Part shown: one piece after another, positions 49,214 through 61,440 of the stretch
How positions within the stretch are numbered: the first letter of the stretch is position 1
Layout: every line of letters begins with the position of its first letter
Assembly (NCBI GenBank): GCA_027574665.1
Contig: CM050648.1
Location: forward strand, 40,704,700-40,768,699
Direction of reading: 5' to 3'
Length of the DNA stretch: 64,000 nucleotides
From: Rhynochetos jubatus
Taxonomy: Eukaryota > Chordata > Aves > Eurypygiformes > Rhynochetidae
Notes under the pieces: model-generated
Seen by the model: only the letters and a program-made list of their open reading frames with translations
What the model was told of the DNA's origin: nothing
Databases searched by the model: none
Translations under genes and position numbers: made by a program

Positions 49214-49588
49214 GAAACCATATCCTGGGCTGCATATAGAAGCTTGTCCAACAGGTCGAGGGAAGTGATTCTCTCCCTCTACTCTGCTCTTGTGAGACCC
49301 CATCTGGAGTACAAGGGCATATACTGACAGGACAATGGCTTTGAACTGAAAGAGGGTGGATTTAGATTGGACATCAGGAAGAAATTCTTCATGGAGAGGG
49401 TGGTGGGGCACTGGAACAGGTTGCCCAGAGGAGCTGTGGATGCCCCATCCCTGGCTGTCTTCAAGGCCAGGCTGGATGAGGCTTTGAGCAACCTGGTCTA
49501 GTGGAGGGTATCCCTGCCCATGGCAGGGGGGTTGGAACTAGGTGAACTGTAAGGTCTCTTCCAGCACAAATAATTTTATGATTCTATA
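49214..49588 (+). mobile_element. CR1 LINE copy with a large internal deletion
   Basis: The left part (CCATATCCTGGGCTGCAT through CATCTGGAGTAC) and the right part (ACAAGGGCATATACTGACAG through the 3' UTR and a tail ending ATTTTATGATTCTATA) are both CR1 ORF2/3' sequence. Compared with the copy at 39318-40347, about 220 bases are missing at the join near 49310-49313, where both sides share TAC/AC. The final ORF2 frame still ends LDEALSNLV and TAG (49499-49501). It is dead and noncoding. Confidence 0.93.
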
Positions 49589-52500
49589 AAACATCCTGAT
49601 AATAAATGGAAAATAACACCATGATAATAAACTGCAAACAACAAAATTATTCTTATTTTATAAAAAGGGAAATAAAAAAAGGGCAACTTTATGGATCTGT
49701 GATTCCCTTGTATTGTGTTCAGCTATTCTCCTGATACAGGTTTCAAGAGAGAAGATTTGGCAAAGGGGAAGCTAAACCAGTGTTACAAATCATTTTAAGC
49801 TGGTGGGATTCTACCATTCCTTTGTTGATGTATTACAGCCTGTATACTCCTATAAAAAGTTTTGGTTTTCTCAACGCACATCTTTCTTTGCCAACCCTGT
49901 TTTTCTTCTAAGACAAAAAGCTACTGAAGGGTTTTCTGCTGCCAGTGCTGGATGAATTTTATGAGCCTTTCTTACAAAAGTGAAAATTCAAGAGACAGAG
50001 TGAAAAAGGCCTTAAATGATGATGAGATAATATTATGAACAAAGGAAAGATATGACTCAAATAAGAGCCAAAAAACTAACAGTAGGGAAGAAAAATATTG
50101 AATATGAATTGAGAAAATATTCTGATAATAAAGTCAGGAATGGGATACATGCACTGAAGCATTTCAACCCTGTTTAGGTAAGTCATTAGTGGCCTTACCA
50201 TGAGGAGCCAGTCCTGCAAAACAGAGGAGGAATCAGTCACATATGCGCATAAGGTCTTTTTTTGCCTCTTTAAGCTGATGACAATAATTCACTGATATTT
50301 TACAGAAAAAGAGGAACAGAAAATATTAGTGTAACTGTTATTCCATCTACTTTTGTAAAATGGCAGTTACCAAGGCTTTCCAGCATCAGCCAATATAAAT
50401 GAAGTCTACTCACCCAAAAATTCCCTGGGATGCATAAACTGATCAGAGAACAATGTTAAAATCCAGAACTCATTATTATACATTTGCATGAGAAGGCAAT
50501 GTGATATATTTCTTAGACTGTAAGGGTTTGAAAAATTGAATTAAGTATAGGTTTAAGTCATAAAGTAACTTTCTATGTACTTCTTTCATTCATAATATTA
50601 ACTTTGCAGGAATATATAAATATATCTAGAAGGAAAGAGGATGTGTTTAGTAGCTAAATCAAATAAAAAGCATCTGAAAAATACAGGAATGCAACAGGAA
50701 CAGAACAGTTTTTCGTTAATCTCTTCTACAAATGCAAACATATGATACAGTATGCATAAATTTGTAAGAGGACAATTTTAAATTTGCATGTGATTTACTC
50801 AGCGTATCCACTCCTTTGGAAATACTAGGATTTCTCTTGTATATAAGTATTTACATAATTTTAAAAATGTGTATTATTTACTCAATAGACCATAAAGGCT
50901 CCATGCAGAGCAGTTACAGAGATCCAGAACATAATAACGTCTTGGATAAATCTAGTTTGGAGTCATCTGAGTGCATTAGTTGATTAAAAAATTATGAACA
51001 CATGCACATTGGTTAGGTTTTTAAACAGTAATAGGGGAACCGTTTTTCTTACACTTGATAGCTACCTCAAAATAACAGAACAGACTTTGTGCTCTATTAT
51101 CCCACCATGTGATTATGGGAATTCTGCATGTAGCGAGGGGAAAATGTGATTCATTTACACTGTAGATTTATGCCCCACAAATTAAAAATGGTTTTGAGTT
51201 ACAGAGGCAAAATGCTGCTAGAATGATTGTGTTTCTTTTGGCCCCTGTTATTGCTCACTAGCCCTAAGTATGAATTTCTAAATAGTATGCAGTGACTGTC
51301 AAAGACCTGACGATTCAGTAGGTATCATTCAAGGGTTCCATGACATGCAGGGCTATCTGTGCCTGACTCACTTGGGGTGAAAAGTTGCTGCAGATGACTG
51401 TTAAGAGAGCTGAATTAGTATATTTCAGCTATGAAATATTCACAACTACTCCCTGATAATCAGAAGTAGTAATTGTCTGCAGAAATTTGGTAAGTAATAT
51501 GCAGTTCATGTCAGAAAGTTACAGTTGGCTCATGTATTATCACAACAGAAGGGTGAAATAAGAAAAAAACCCAAGTCCAAATATGTAAATAAACCATCAA
51601 GATTAATTCTCTCAATTCTGATTAAAGTCACTGAGGTACAAAAAAGCTCATCAATAACTGTAGCAAAGGCATGTTATCTTAAATGTAGAAAATTACTAAA
51701 TGCGTTGTATTCCCACAAACTCATGTCTTCCACCCTGTTCTTATATAATGAATTTATCTAATGACTTCATAGTGGTTTTGGTGGGATTTCTTTAAGGTCC
51801 TATGTTCTTAAGGCATGAGATTCAAACAAATATTTTACTTTAATATTTGGTTAGTTGTTGTCCCCAAAAGGTGCATACTTACCATTGCAAAACACCAGTC
51901 TTAGCAGCATAGTGATGTGAGAGCAATTCACCTCTTTCAGAGTAAGAAAGAACAGTTCAAATCATCTTTATTAAAACACAGCTGAGATACGGGTACCTTG
52001 TTCTGTAATCTCTGTCACAGCACATGCAGCTCTGCTTTCAGAAAATGAATAATGATCTATGTCCACTGGCAGAAAGACTTTCTCAGCAAATCAGAACAGA
52101 CCCCATTGTGCCTCTTAAAAAAAACCAAAAAAAACCCACACACACCAAGAAAAGCATCAGAAGCATAGTCTTTTGGCAGCATAACCAGAGAAATGTGAGA
52201 TTGCCCCATAAGGAAATTCTTATTCTCAAGTGGTTGTAAATGTATTCATCAATGCAAAGAAATGCACGGTGTCTTATATACACAATACATTCATAAATAG
52301 CCATGCATTAAAAAATAATGAGATTTTCTACGAAACAACATCCTGTGGTGTTTAGGGTCATAAAAAAGACAGTAAAGGATGGTGGGGGGGGGAAGATTAT
52401 GTGAAAAATCTGATTAAAATACTGAAACCCCATCCTATATGTAAGACACAATAAATATTTAATTGGCTAACTGTAAACAAAAGAACAAGTGCAGTAAAAT

Positions 52501-54506
52501 GTAATTAAAATTGTAAAAGTGTGGGGAATGATTTATTTTACCACAGTGATATTAATATTAGAAATGGTATGTAAATAGATGTCAAGGTTCTGCTGCAGAA
52601 ACAGTGGAAAATGGTTGTTCATTTTTGTAATGAGCTTTCATCTATTTTTTCTTTTTGACTTTCACTTTAAGTACTTCTAACAATTTGTGAATAATGATGC
52701 TCTTAGCTGTTGGAAAGCTTCAGCAAAACTTCAAATTCTGGTACTTCCTAACAGATATTACTTACAGTTTTTATGATTTTTAAAGCCTGGACAAGACGTT
52801 TAACACAGAGTATTTTGGCAGAAAATCTAGATTGTATCACACTTCTGGCTTGTCATGTAAAGAGCATGAGGGTTCCTTGTGGTTTGTGAGCCACAGGCCA
52901 CAAAATGAGAAGACAGAGAGGTATTCTGGCTCAGCAGCAGCTGGCACTCCACAGACCCACCACATGCATGGCTCTTCTACTTTTGTGTCATCATACTTAG
53001 GTCTATCAAACAATTTTCTAGTGAGGAATACTGTCTACGTAGCATTTACCTTTGACACACGTGGTACTACTACTGAGAACAAGCTCTGGTTTTGCATCTA
53101 GGCTGGCACTGTTGCTGCTACAAAGTATCCCAAGCCTTTCCTGACAATTAACAACAAGCTACCTTAATGAGTTAGAGAAAATCCTAGGAAATTGTGGTTC
53201 ATCGTAAAATAATTGCATTTCTACCTGTCCAATTGCCAGGCTGTAGTTGCACTTATTGGGGTTACATAAAGCTGCAGAAATTCAGCACTTGAACCGTTTT
53301 TTGAGATGGTGCAACACAGATCCAGAAGATGGGACATGATGGCAACCAACAGGGTTATCTGTTTGTTTAGACATTGTAGTTATACAAATACTGGAAAGCA
53401 TTCACAATTCCTATGACTGTACATGTTAGAATTAAGTTAAAAAGATCTCACAAATAAAGCCTTAAGTATAGAAATGCAATTTCAGTATAAACACCAATGC
53501 TGATAACAGAGGGAATTTAATGAATCAGATTTCTTTTTCCAATAACTTCTTATCCGTTCAGTTCCAACTAATTTTCAAACACCCAAGGGGAAAAAGAAAG
53601 ACAGCATGACCTGGAAGGCTACAAATCTGGGTTACTCTAGAGAAAGGCAAGGTGAGAGGAATAGTACATTTTCTATGAAAATGTAGTTTCATTGAAATCA
53701 AAGTGTTGGAAGGGAAAAAAGGTCAATGGGAAACTACTGAACTAAATAATTTAAGCTTTCTCACTTCATTATCTAACTCTTTGGCATTACCGAAATGAAA
53801 TAATTCAACACGACAAATATGCATTGTATTGATTCCTGATTTGATTGTTCTAAATTTTGTATTCTGTAAGAGGGAACATATTAACATTTCTTTCAAATCA
53901 TCTTCTTTGCTGTTCTAAATTTCTTCATTCACCTACACCTTCCATCTTTCAAAACACTAGCGAAATTTCTGCTCTACCTTCTTTCTTGATGCCATGTACA
54001 AGTTAGTTGCATATATATGTTACACCCTCAATCCCAAGATAAGCAGAGACAAGCACGACGATATAATTCTCCTGACTGTTGTTAGAAAGGAATACAGAGT
54101 TTGACCCTCAGACTTCAACAGATTTCCTAGAACACCATGGAACTCGAATGTGGAGACTTTTCAAGTTTAATAAGGCTGTATATGAGGTCATTGGGTCACT
54201 CTAACAGGTCACATAATGGGATCAGGGCTCTGACAGTCCTAATAAAAGTGTATTCTGTTCCGGTTGGGTTAGAAAAGACTGAAATTTCAAACTCTTCATA
54301 TGACTGATTACTAGAAGTCACTTTAACATTTTCTCTAAACAACTGAGAACAGCATATTCTTTTAAATAACTTTACAGGCTTCATAGCAGATGTTGGTAGA
54401 GAAATAAATTTCTACTAAAGATATCTTTTTGGTGATTTTGGTGCTTTTGGTATGAAACATAATAGTTGCTCTGAAGTGTTAAAAATCAAGAAAAACAAGT
54501 AAGAGA
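49589..54506. other. Unique AT-rich noncoding sequence
   Basis: No gene or mobile element is recognised. A G-rich run (GGTGGGGGGGGG) lies near 52382-52393, and an A-rich tract with CACACACA near 52119-52145. Confidence 0.55.
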
Positions 54507-54550
54507 AGGCAGGCAGGCAGGCAGGCAGGAAGGAAGGAAGGAAGGAAGGA
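54507..54550 (+). repeat. Compound microsatellite (AGGC)5(AGGA)6
   Basis: Five AGGC units (54507-54526) pass directly into six AGGA units (54527-54550). One base change per unit separates the two halves, which suggests one motif gave rise to the other by a substitution followed by slippage. Confidence 0.97.
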
Positions 54551-57500
54551 GAGGGACAAACAGAAAAATGCTTATAATAGTTAAGACACAGAGCTTACAT
54601 TTCTTTTTGTTGGGTCAAAGAAGGAAAATAAGTTTGTGCAAGAAATTTCCTGACATTTTCTTAAAAATAACTAATAGCAGATAGCTATATATCAATGCTA
54701 ATGATCCTGTTATAGCCGATGGAGGGTATGTTTGTGAGTACTAGCATGAAATAGTATGCATAGCTGATCTAGCCAGTTTGCAGAAACTTCATACATATTA
54801 TACAAAATCTGATATTACAAAATATTTATCAGTACATGTTTCGCTGCTGAAAGCAGAAGACACCAGAATAGTTTTCCAGAGTAAAATATGTGTTTTGGAA
54901 TGAGGACAATGCCTGGTAAAATTTACTAGCTTGTTTCAATTGTACTAAGGTAGTCATCAACCAAATGATTGCTACAATGAAAATCTCAGTGAAATCACTT
55001 TCTTCCAAGTGTGTTTTAATATTATAATGCTTTATCACTTTCCAGGAGGTGCATTCCAGGGCACTGAGCTCAGTTCTGTCTGTGAGGGTCACTCTCTCTC
55101 CTGTTCTCTTGCCATGACAAAATAATGTGTTCAGTGTGGTATTTTGGTTTGGTAAGATTCTTGTTCATATTGTTTTGTTTTCAGTATATACTTATTGCCA
55201 TATGTTTATATTAGAAAAAGTAAGATGTAACACAAGTTCCTGGCACTTGTTGAGACTGACAATAATACTCAACCTTGTGGACTGAAAACTCAGTGTCAAG
55301 GGTGAGCCCCCAAGACAGTTCTGAGACGCCAGTTGTTGTATTGCTCCCAGGCTCTGGGTCACTTTTTTTTCTGATTTGTAAGGCTGAGGCAACTGAGCGT
55401 CTTTGAAGAAAAAATCCAAAACTGAAATACATATTTTTTAAAATTTATAAGCAATGGAAGTTTGGTTTCCAGGATTTAGACTTAACAGTATTGAAGAAAG
55501 ATGTTCAAAATCAGGAAAGATAACATTTATAAATATGAGTATTTAACTCCTCTGCAATTTTTTTGATAGCTTCCTACAAAACCACATTTCAAGAATTGCA
55601 AATGATTTAGCTAATGTTTTCCCAAAACCTACGTATATACAGAAAACAGAATGTTATTCCAAATATCTAGAATGACGTGTAGGCCAGCTGAGGGAAGACT
55701 TTCTATAAGGAATGATTATGCTTAGTTATTTCAATTTAATTGTGAAAATAAATGGACAGTAGCTAAAAGTAAATTTATAATTGCATTTTAAGTTCCTTAT
55801 TGCTTCATGTCATTCCCAACACTACCAAGGCAGATCTGTTTAGATGTCAGCAATGATACTGTGCTGTTGTGCTAATATGAAAAGAATTGGTTAAGCGCAT
55901 TAAGATTGTATTACATAACAAATATTTCCCTAGAGCAGAAAGTCAGCATCAAAAACGCTATCGTGTAAACCAGATGTTTTGATACTATATTTCAGAGAAA
56001 GCATTTTAGAGGGGAAAAAGAAAGGTCATTCATGATATATTTACATTAAATTAGACAGGAAAGACAAACAGATAACCTTGCTGAAGAAAAAAATGTCTTT
56101 CATGTACAATTCATTCAGTCTCCTTACTTATCAGATGGGTGTTTTGATTTGGTACAGGTATGGCAATGTATTTCAGATGCTTTCCCAGTCATGCTGTGGT
56201 GCTCTTGTCCATTTTGTAGTATCTTCTGAATCTAATCTGTGCTACTGTTCTGTTTCTTAAGAGATTTTGTGTACTTGCTGTATTTACAAAGATATCAAAC
56301 ATTCTCATTTGTAGAGATTAATATGGCCAAAAGAAATCAATAACTCTCCACTGAAGATTAAATACCATTATAAAGAACAGAAACATGGAATTCTTGATCT
56401 TTCACATGTTCCTCAAATGACCATTTTTATGCTTGAAAACCTAATGCACATGTATAAGTTCATCCTTGTGAAGTCTAAACTCAGAAGGTTTGCTTGCAAG
56501 GTTGTATTAATGAACAGCCAAATGTATTTACAGCATCAGAGCTTACTGGTAAGTGGCAGAATTGCTAAGAAATGTAATATTATTGTCTTTAAAGAGTGCT
56601 CCTAGTTCAGTTTATCAGAAAAATACTTTTTTTTTCCAAAGGAGACATAGGGTTTTCTTCCATGAGAACTCATCAAACAGGCATTCCTTGGTTACCACCC
56701 TCCCTCAGGATGGAAAAAAGGCAAATTCTGAAGTTACTCTAGTCCAACAGAGCCTCCAGACAGTTGCATTTTTTTAAAAGAAGAAGAGATGAAGTAAATA
56801 ATTATAGCTGTGCTCAAGTAATTTGCAAATCAAATTTTATATATGGATTCATTTTATAATTTCTAACACATCCTGTTTGACAACAGACTAAGATATCTGA
56901 CATAGCTGGGCCTTCCCAAGTGCCTGAATTGTGTACTTCTTCTAAGTGGAAAGATATTTGAAATCAGCAGTGCCCTGGTAGCCACCCACTGTAATTTCTC
57001 ATAATTTCTACTGCAGTATTCTGCAATGCTGCAATTCCTTGTAAATTCTACCGCAATATGCAGTAAGCAACTGAGGTCATTGTTCCTGAAAAGCTTTTTA
57101 TTTGCAGTATATTCTGTAATTATGCTATGAAGTGCATAATTCTATGGCCTATAAAGCAAAAAAGAAAGAAAGAGACAGCAGCCAAGCTATCCGATAAACT
57201 TAAACTGAATTCAACAAGCAGAATTTGGGCACAGTAGATAAGCCAGGGGGTAATAGAGTTAAAAACTGTTAAATCCAGACCAGTGTCATGGATGGAGAGC
57301 AAGACTTGAAAATTGAAAGATAAGAAAATGAATTTTGCTTAGATATAAATCTTTTTGGTTTCAAAGCTGACCTGTCCCTGAAGGGAGAGATTTTCAAAAA
57401 AGTCACAAAAGCATGGAGCACAGAGAACAAGACATTCATGAAGCTGGTAATACCATAAAAAAATTGTGAATATGTAGAAACAATATTTGGATAGCTTTGT

Positions 57501-57924
57501 TGGACAGGTTCTGCCATGAAATATGACACAAAAGAAGCATCGCTGAGCTTATTCTACTAAAGGTAGACAACTTAAAGAGATGCCTGAGGCTCATGATAAT
57601 TCTTACTATTATCATTATAATCATAATTGATCTAATATCCTCATGTTCTGATACATTTTTAGCTCTGCAACCTTTGCCTCAGTAGGCTGGAAATGTGAAA
57701 AGTTCCATACTTGCATCAAAAGACTGCAATAAATTTCACTACCTTTGCCCTTTACTGTGCTTTCCCATTTGATTATCTGGCATTCTTTGACTACCCTGTA
57801 CAGGTACAACAACTTTGGGGAAGGAGGAGGAATGTCTAACGGAATGCCTCGTCAGTCACAGTACTGAGTCTATAAAAGGTTAAAGTACAGCAGTCAACTG
57901 TCTTCGATGGGCAAGGGTAGCTAT
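54551..57924. other. Unique AT-rich noncoding sequence
   Basis: No gene or mobile element is recognised. Short frames occur on both strands without exon support. Confidence 0.55.
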
Positions 57925-58142
57925 TCAAACTTCCAAGTTTTGTTCTTGTGACAGTCTGCAAGGAAAACAAAAAATGCCACAACATGAATCCCTCCTCACG
58001 GCAGCAGCTATAACAAAAATGGTAAATAATACAAACAGCCCATTCCAGACTTGCAGTTTTTAGACAATAATCACCTTTCTTGGATTCTGTAGTCAAGAGC
58101 TGTCTGGTGCATTCTCTTAAAGAGAAAGAATTCATACCCTAT
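57925..58142 (-). CDS. Candidate pair of terminal exons, unidentified protein
   Basis: Minus strand. A pyrimidine-rich acceptor (GTTTTGTTTTAAAG) opens a 68-base segment (58142-58075) encoding IGYEFFLFKRMHQTALDYRI plus two codons and part of a third. It closes with a GAAAG/gtgatt donor. A second strong acceptor (TTTTCCTTGCAG) opens the next segment at 57955. In the phase left by the first segment it reads RLSQEQNLEV and stops at TGA 57925-57927. In phase 0 the second segment alone is open further, to a stop near 57839. No family is recognised and no upstream exon is seen before the CR1 at 58378. It may be chance. Confidence 0.2.
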
Positions 58143-58377
58143 CTTTAAAACAAAACAATCACAGTTAAGTCTGTTCTCCGAGGTTATGTGCTTTCATTAA
58201 ATCTGGCCTATAAAAGGTGACTGTCTTCTAAAAGGAAAAGGAACAATGCAAGTCTTTCAACTTACATTTTTCTTGGCCAACCCTGCAGATGACTTACATA
58301 AGAGTAGTTCTCCAAAGAAACGAAAGGACAAAATTTAAAATTCATGATATCAGACACCGTTACTTACTCAGTATTAT
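58143..58377. other. Unique sequence
   Basis: Nothing recognised. Confidence 0.5.
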
Positions 58378-58471
58378 CACAGAATCATACAATCACAGAA
58401 AGGTTTGGGTTGGAAGGGTCTTTAAGACCATCCAGTTCCAACCCCCCTGCCATGGGCAGGGACACCCTCCA

Positions 58472-59101
58472 CTAGACCAGGTTGCTCAAAGCTTCATCCA
58501 GCCTGGCCTTGAACACTGCCAGGGATGGGGCACCCACAGCTTCTCTGGGCAACCTGTTCCAGTGCCTCACCACCCTCTCCAGGAAGAATTTCTTCCTTGC
58601 AACCAATCTAAATCTACCCTCTTTCAGTTTAAACCTGTTACCTCTTGTCCTGTCACCACATGCCCTTGTAAAAAGTCCCGTCCAGCTTTCTTGTGGCACC
58701 TTCAGGTACGGGAAGGTGCCACAAGGCTCTCTCACCTTTTTTCATAGCAGAGGTGCTCCAGCCCCCTGAGCATCTACGTGGCCTCCTCTGGACTCACTCC
58801 AATTGGTCAATATCCTTCTCACACAGCACTCCAGGTGGGGTCTCACAAGAGCAGAGTAGAGGGGGGAGAATCCCTCCCTCAACCTGCTGGCCACACTTCT
58901 CTGGATACAGCGCAGGATACGGTTGGCTTTCTGGGTTGCCAGCGCACACAGCCGGCTCATGTCCAGCTTTTCACCCACCTGTACCCCCAAGTCCTGCTCC
59001 TCAGGGCTGCTCTCGATCCATTCTCCGCCCAGCCTGTGTTTGTGCTTGGGATTGCCCTGACCCAGGTGCAGGACCTTGCACTTGGCCTTGCTGATCTTCA
59101 T
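58472..59101 (-). pseudogene. CR1 ORF2 remnant, C-terminal part
   Basis: From 59101 downward one frame reads CKVLHLGQGNPKH, GVQVGEKLDMSRLC and [11 protein letters not shown], then loses phase at the small deletion near 58819. The end of ORF2 is readable again at 58735-58472 (GLFTRACGDRTRGNRF, VVRHWNRLPREA, LDEALSNLV, TAG at 58472-58474). The catalytic FADD region is upstream of the truncation and absent, so no activity is possible. Confidence 0.92.
58690..58725. repeat. Perfect 13-bp hairpin inside the CR1 copy
   Basis: CTTGTGGCACCTT (58690-58702) is the exact reverse complement of AAGGTGCCACAAG (58713-58725), with a 10-base loop. In the related copy at 39318-40347 the corresponding bases form only an imperfect inverted repeat, so the perfect arm is new to this copy. 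Confidence 0.95.
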
Positions 59102-59108
59102 GAGGTTC

Positions 59109-61001
59109 AGAAGACTAAATATTTTTCACGTGCTGCTATCCATCAGAGCATCCAGTATATAATATCGTAATAGTTTTAATGGCAAAGGAAAACATTTCAA
59201 ATTTTAAGAAATGCAATGTTCAGTTAAGCAGCTTCTGTGCCTTTAAAATCTTTTACAATAGACCTTTAATCTGTATGCTAAAGATTCACTTGTCTTTAGC
59301 ACTGGACAGTACAGGTCTCTTACTTACATAGATCTTCAGTATGGTATTCATACATTCCCACTAGTGCATTAAGCAATGTGCCTAACACTTGTGAAAGTGA
59401 ATTCCTCTCTCTTGCATTCTTCTGTGTAACAGCATGTTTTACAGATTGGTTTTATACATCATATTTTAGCAATAGACAGGGACTTTATTAGTCTGTTAGT
59501 AATAGTAAACATTTCATAAATTCTTTTACGGTTTGAAGGCAAAACAGAATTTAACTTAATCTCCATATTCAGAAAGTCCATCTTCATAAATCCATTGCCT
59601 AATATCCAGTCAAAGGTATAAAATGATGTTTCCAAATCAGGCTTATTCTTATTATAAAGACAGTGATACCTGCTCATACTTTCTGTGAGGTAAAGGATTG
59701 TGCAAAGTACTAAGCAATGGACAGCTACACCATAGGCAACCTAGTTACAGGGACATACTACCACAGGGAGCAGCACTTAGGAGGCAAGGAAAAACATACT
59801 TTCAAGGCTTCTTGAACATCCATCAGGGTGACATGATAAAAAACAAACCAAAGCAAACAAAAACAAACACAAACCAAACAAAAAAAAAAAAAAAAAAAAA
59901 AAAAAGGAAAAAAAAACCCACACAAGACAACTGAAATGGAATGTAGTGGTGTCTAGATCAGATGACTAGGGCAATATTTATAAGGTTGGGTTGGATAATA
60001 ATAATAATATGTAGCTTTGAGAAAAGAAATCTTAAAGTCACAGTAAATAAAAGGACTGCAAATGTAGGAATATATGCCCTGAAGTAATTTTCTCAGTATT
60101 ATTTACAAGTCATTATTTGTCTTCATAGACCTAAATTTTTGTCTGTAGTATGAATTCAAGCAGGCAAATAAAATCACATACTTTCTCATATTAGTAGAAA
60201 AGGAAGAGAAGAAAGTATGCCACTTGGATGTATCAAATCAGCAAGCATTTTGGAGATTTAATATTATGCAGAGAAGCCTGAATCATTTGCCTGCAAGATA
60301 TAAAAGCAGCTACATTATGGATACACTGGAGTCACTGACTGACCACTTTCACAGCATATAGCATGTTTTTTAAGACCCACTGATGACAGGCAAAATGTAT
60401 TTATGAGCTCTTTACTGCAGAAAAGGGTAGTAGAAAACTACCCTTCCTACTTCAGTACTGCTGTGGAAAACTTTTCTTTGATTGACAAGAGTTCTTTCAC
60501 ACCCTGGTATATTTGAAACCAGTCTTATTTCATGGCTTTGTGTAGAGTTCAGTCAAGGAAATAAGTCTGCCCAATGAGATAACTGCACATAGAGTATAGC
60601 CAGGATGACCAACCTGGAGATATATATATTTATAAACATTAAGAATTTTGCTCAAATGGGATTGTTCTGTTGAAATACTGAGCATTAAAATATATCCCAA
60701 GAAATGTGTAGGGTACTTCTGAAATTATGGCTTTTATTTTTTTCTAACATTCAAAATAAAAGTTTTAAAATTCATTAGTTCTTAAAAAAATGAACCTGAT
60801 TTGGATACTACTTTCATACAAAATATGCTTTATTTATGACAGAATAAAGATTCTATAGAAAGGTATGTATTAGCTGTGTTCTTACTGACAAAACAACATA
60901 TTTTCAGAAACCAATGCAATATGTGAAAGGAGAGAATATCGTTATGACATAAAATGTTGGCAAATATACAAAATAAGCAAAGATGTGTTGCTAAATTATT
61001 T
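59109..61001. other. Unique AT-rich sequence with A-rich tract
   Basis: No gene is recognised. An A-rich low-complexity tract occupies 59838-59920. An ATA trinucleotide run sits near 59997-60009. Confidence 0.55.
59838..59920 (+). repeat. A-rich low-complexity tract with A26 run
   Basis: Repeated AAACAAACC-like units lead into 26 consecutive A (59880-59905) and then GGAAAAAAAAACCC. No SINE body or retrocopy is recognised upstream, so it is treated as simple sequence. Confidence 0.92.
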
Positions 61002-61440
61002 ATGGATACACAGTCTTTAAGGCCAGAAGGTCAATTGTACTGGTAGCTTGACCTCATATGTAACATAAGCAAACAAATTTCCTATTTAAACCAAAGTATT
61101 CCTTTCAGAAAGACATCTAGTTTTGATTTATAAGGACTTCAGAAGTGAAAGAACTTAAAATTTTCCTTGGTAGTTTCGTCCAAAACTTAGTTATTCTTGC
61201 TATTCAAAATGACTACTGATCTTTTCATTTGAATTATAGTATCTTTAAGAACTACGGATTGGTTCTTGTTATTCTGGTTCTTTTCTGTCCCAGATTGAAG
61301 AGCCTTTAGTACCACAGTTTTTTCCTCATGTAGGTACTTACACACCACAATCAAATCACTTCTTGATCTTCTTTCAGATAATCTAAGTAAGTTGAACTTC
61401 ATAAATATTGTATTGCAACACATTATTTTCAACTTGCAAT
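61002..61440 (-). mobile_element. Ancient CR1-class LINE relic
   Basis: On the minus strand a decayed ORF2 C-terminus is still legible (RLSERRSRSDLIVVCKYLHE, matching the CR1-type block [17 protein letters not shown]). It is followed by CTTTCTGAAAGGAATACTTTGG, GAGGTCAAGCTACCAG and the 3' block CTTCTGGCCTTAAAGACTG, an end typical of an old amniote CR1 subfamily. The frame from 61432 to 61187 stays open for 81 codons by chance of survival. Divergence is far higher than in the other CR1 copies here, so this insertion is much older. Borders are approximate. Confidence 0.68.

Larger units (their letters stand above)
58378..59108 (-). mobile_element. CR1 LINE, minus orientation, 5'-truncated
   Basis: Read on the plus strand, the element begins with worn octamers (CAGAATCATACAATCACAG) and the 3' UTR (GGTTGGAAGGGTCTTTAAG, CCATGGGCAGGGACACC), then runs back through ORF2 to TTCATGAGGTTC at 59108, where it is cut off. 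Two internal gaps are visible compared with the plus-strand copy at 39318: about 25 bases near 58819 and about 47 bases near 58727. The second gap lies next to an unusual perfect hairpin (58690-58725). Confidence 0.96.

Noticed and set aside
58289..59170. Plus-strand frames of 95-152 codons over the minus-strand CR1
   Set aside because: They are antisense readings of CR1 sequence and the coding motifs lie on the minus strand.
59838..59920. Poly(A) tail of a processed pseudogene
   Set aside because: No gene-like or SINE-like body precedes the A-rich tract and no flanking duplication is evident.
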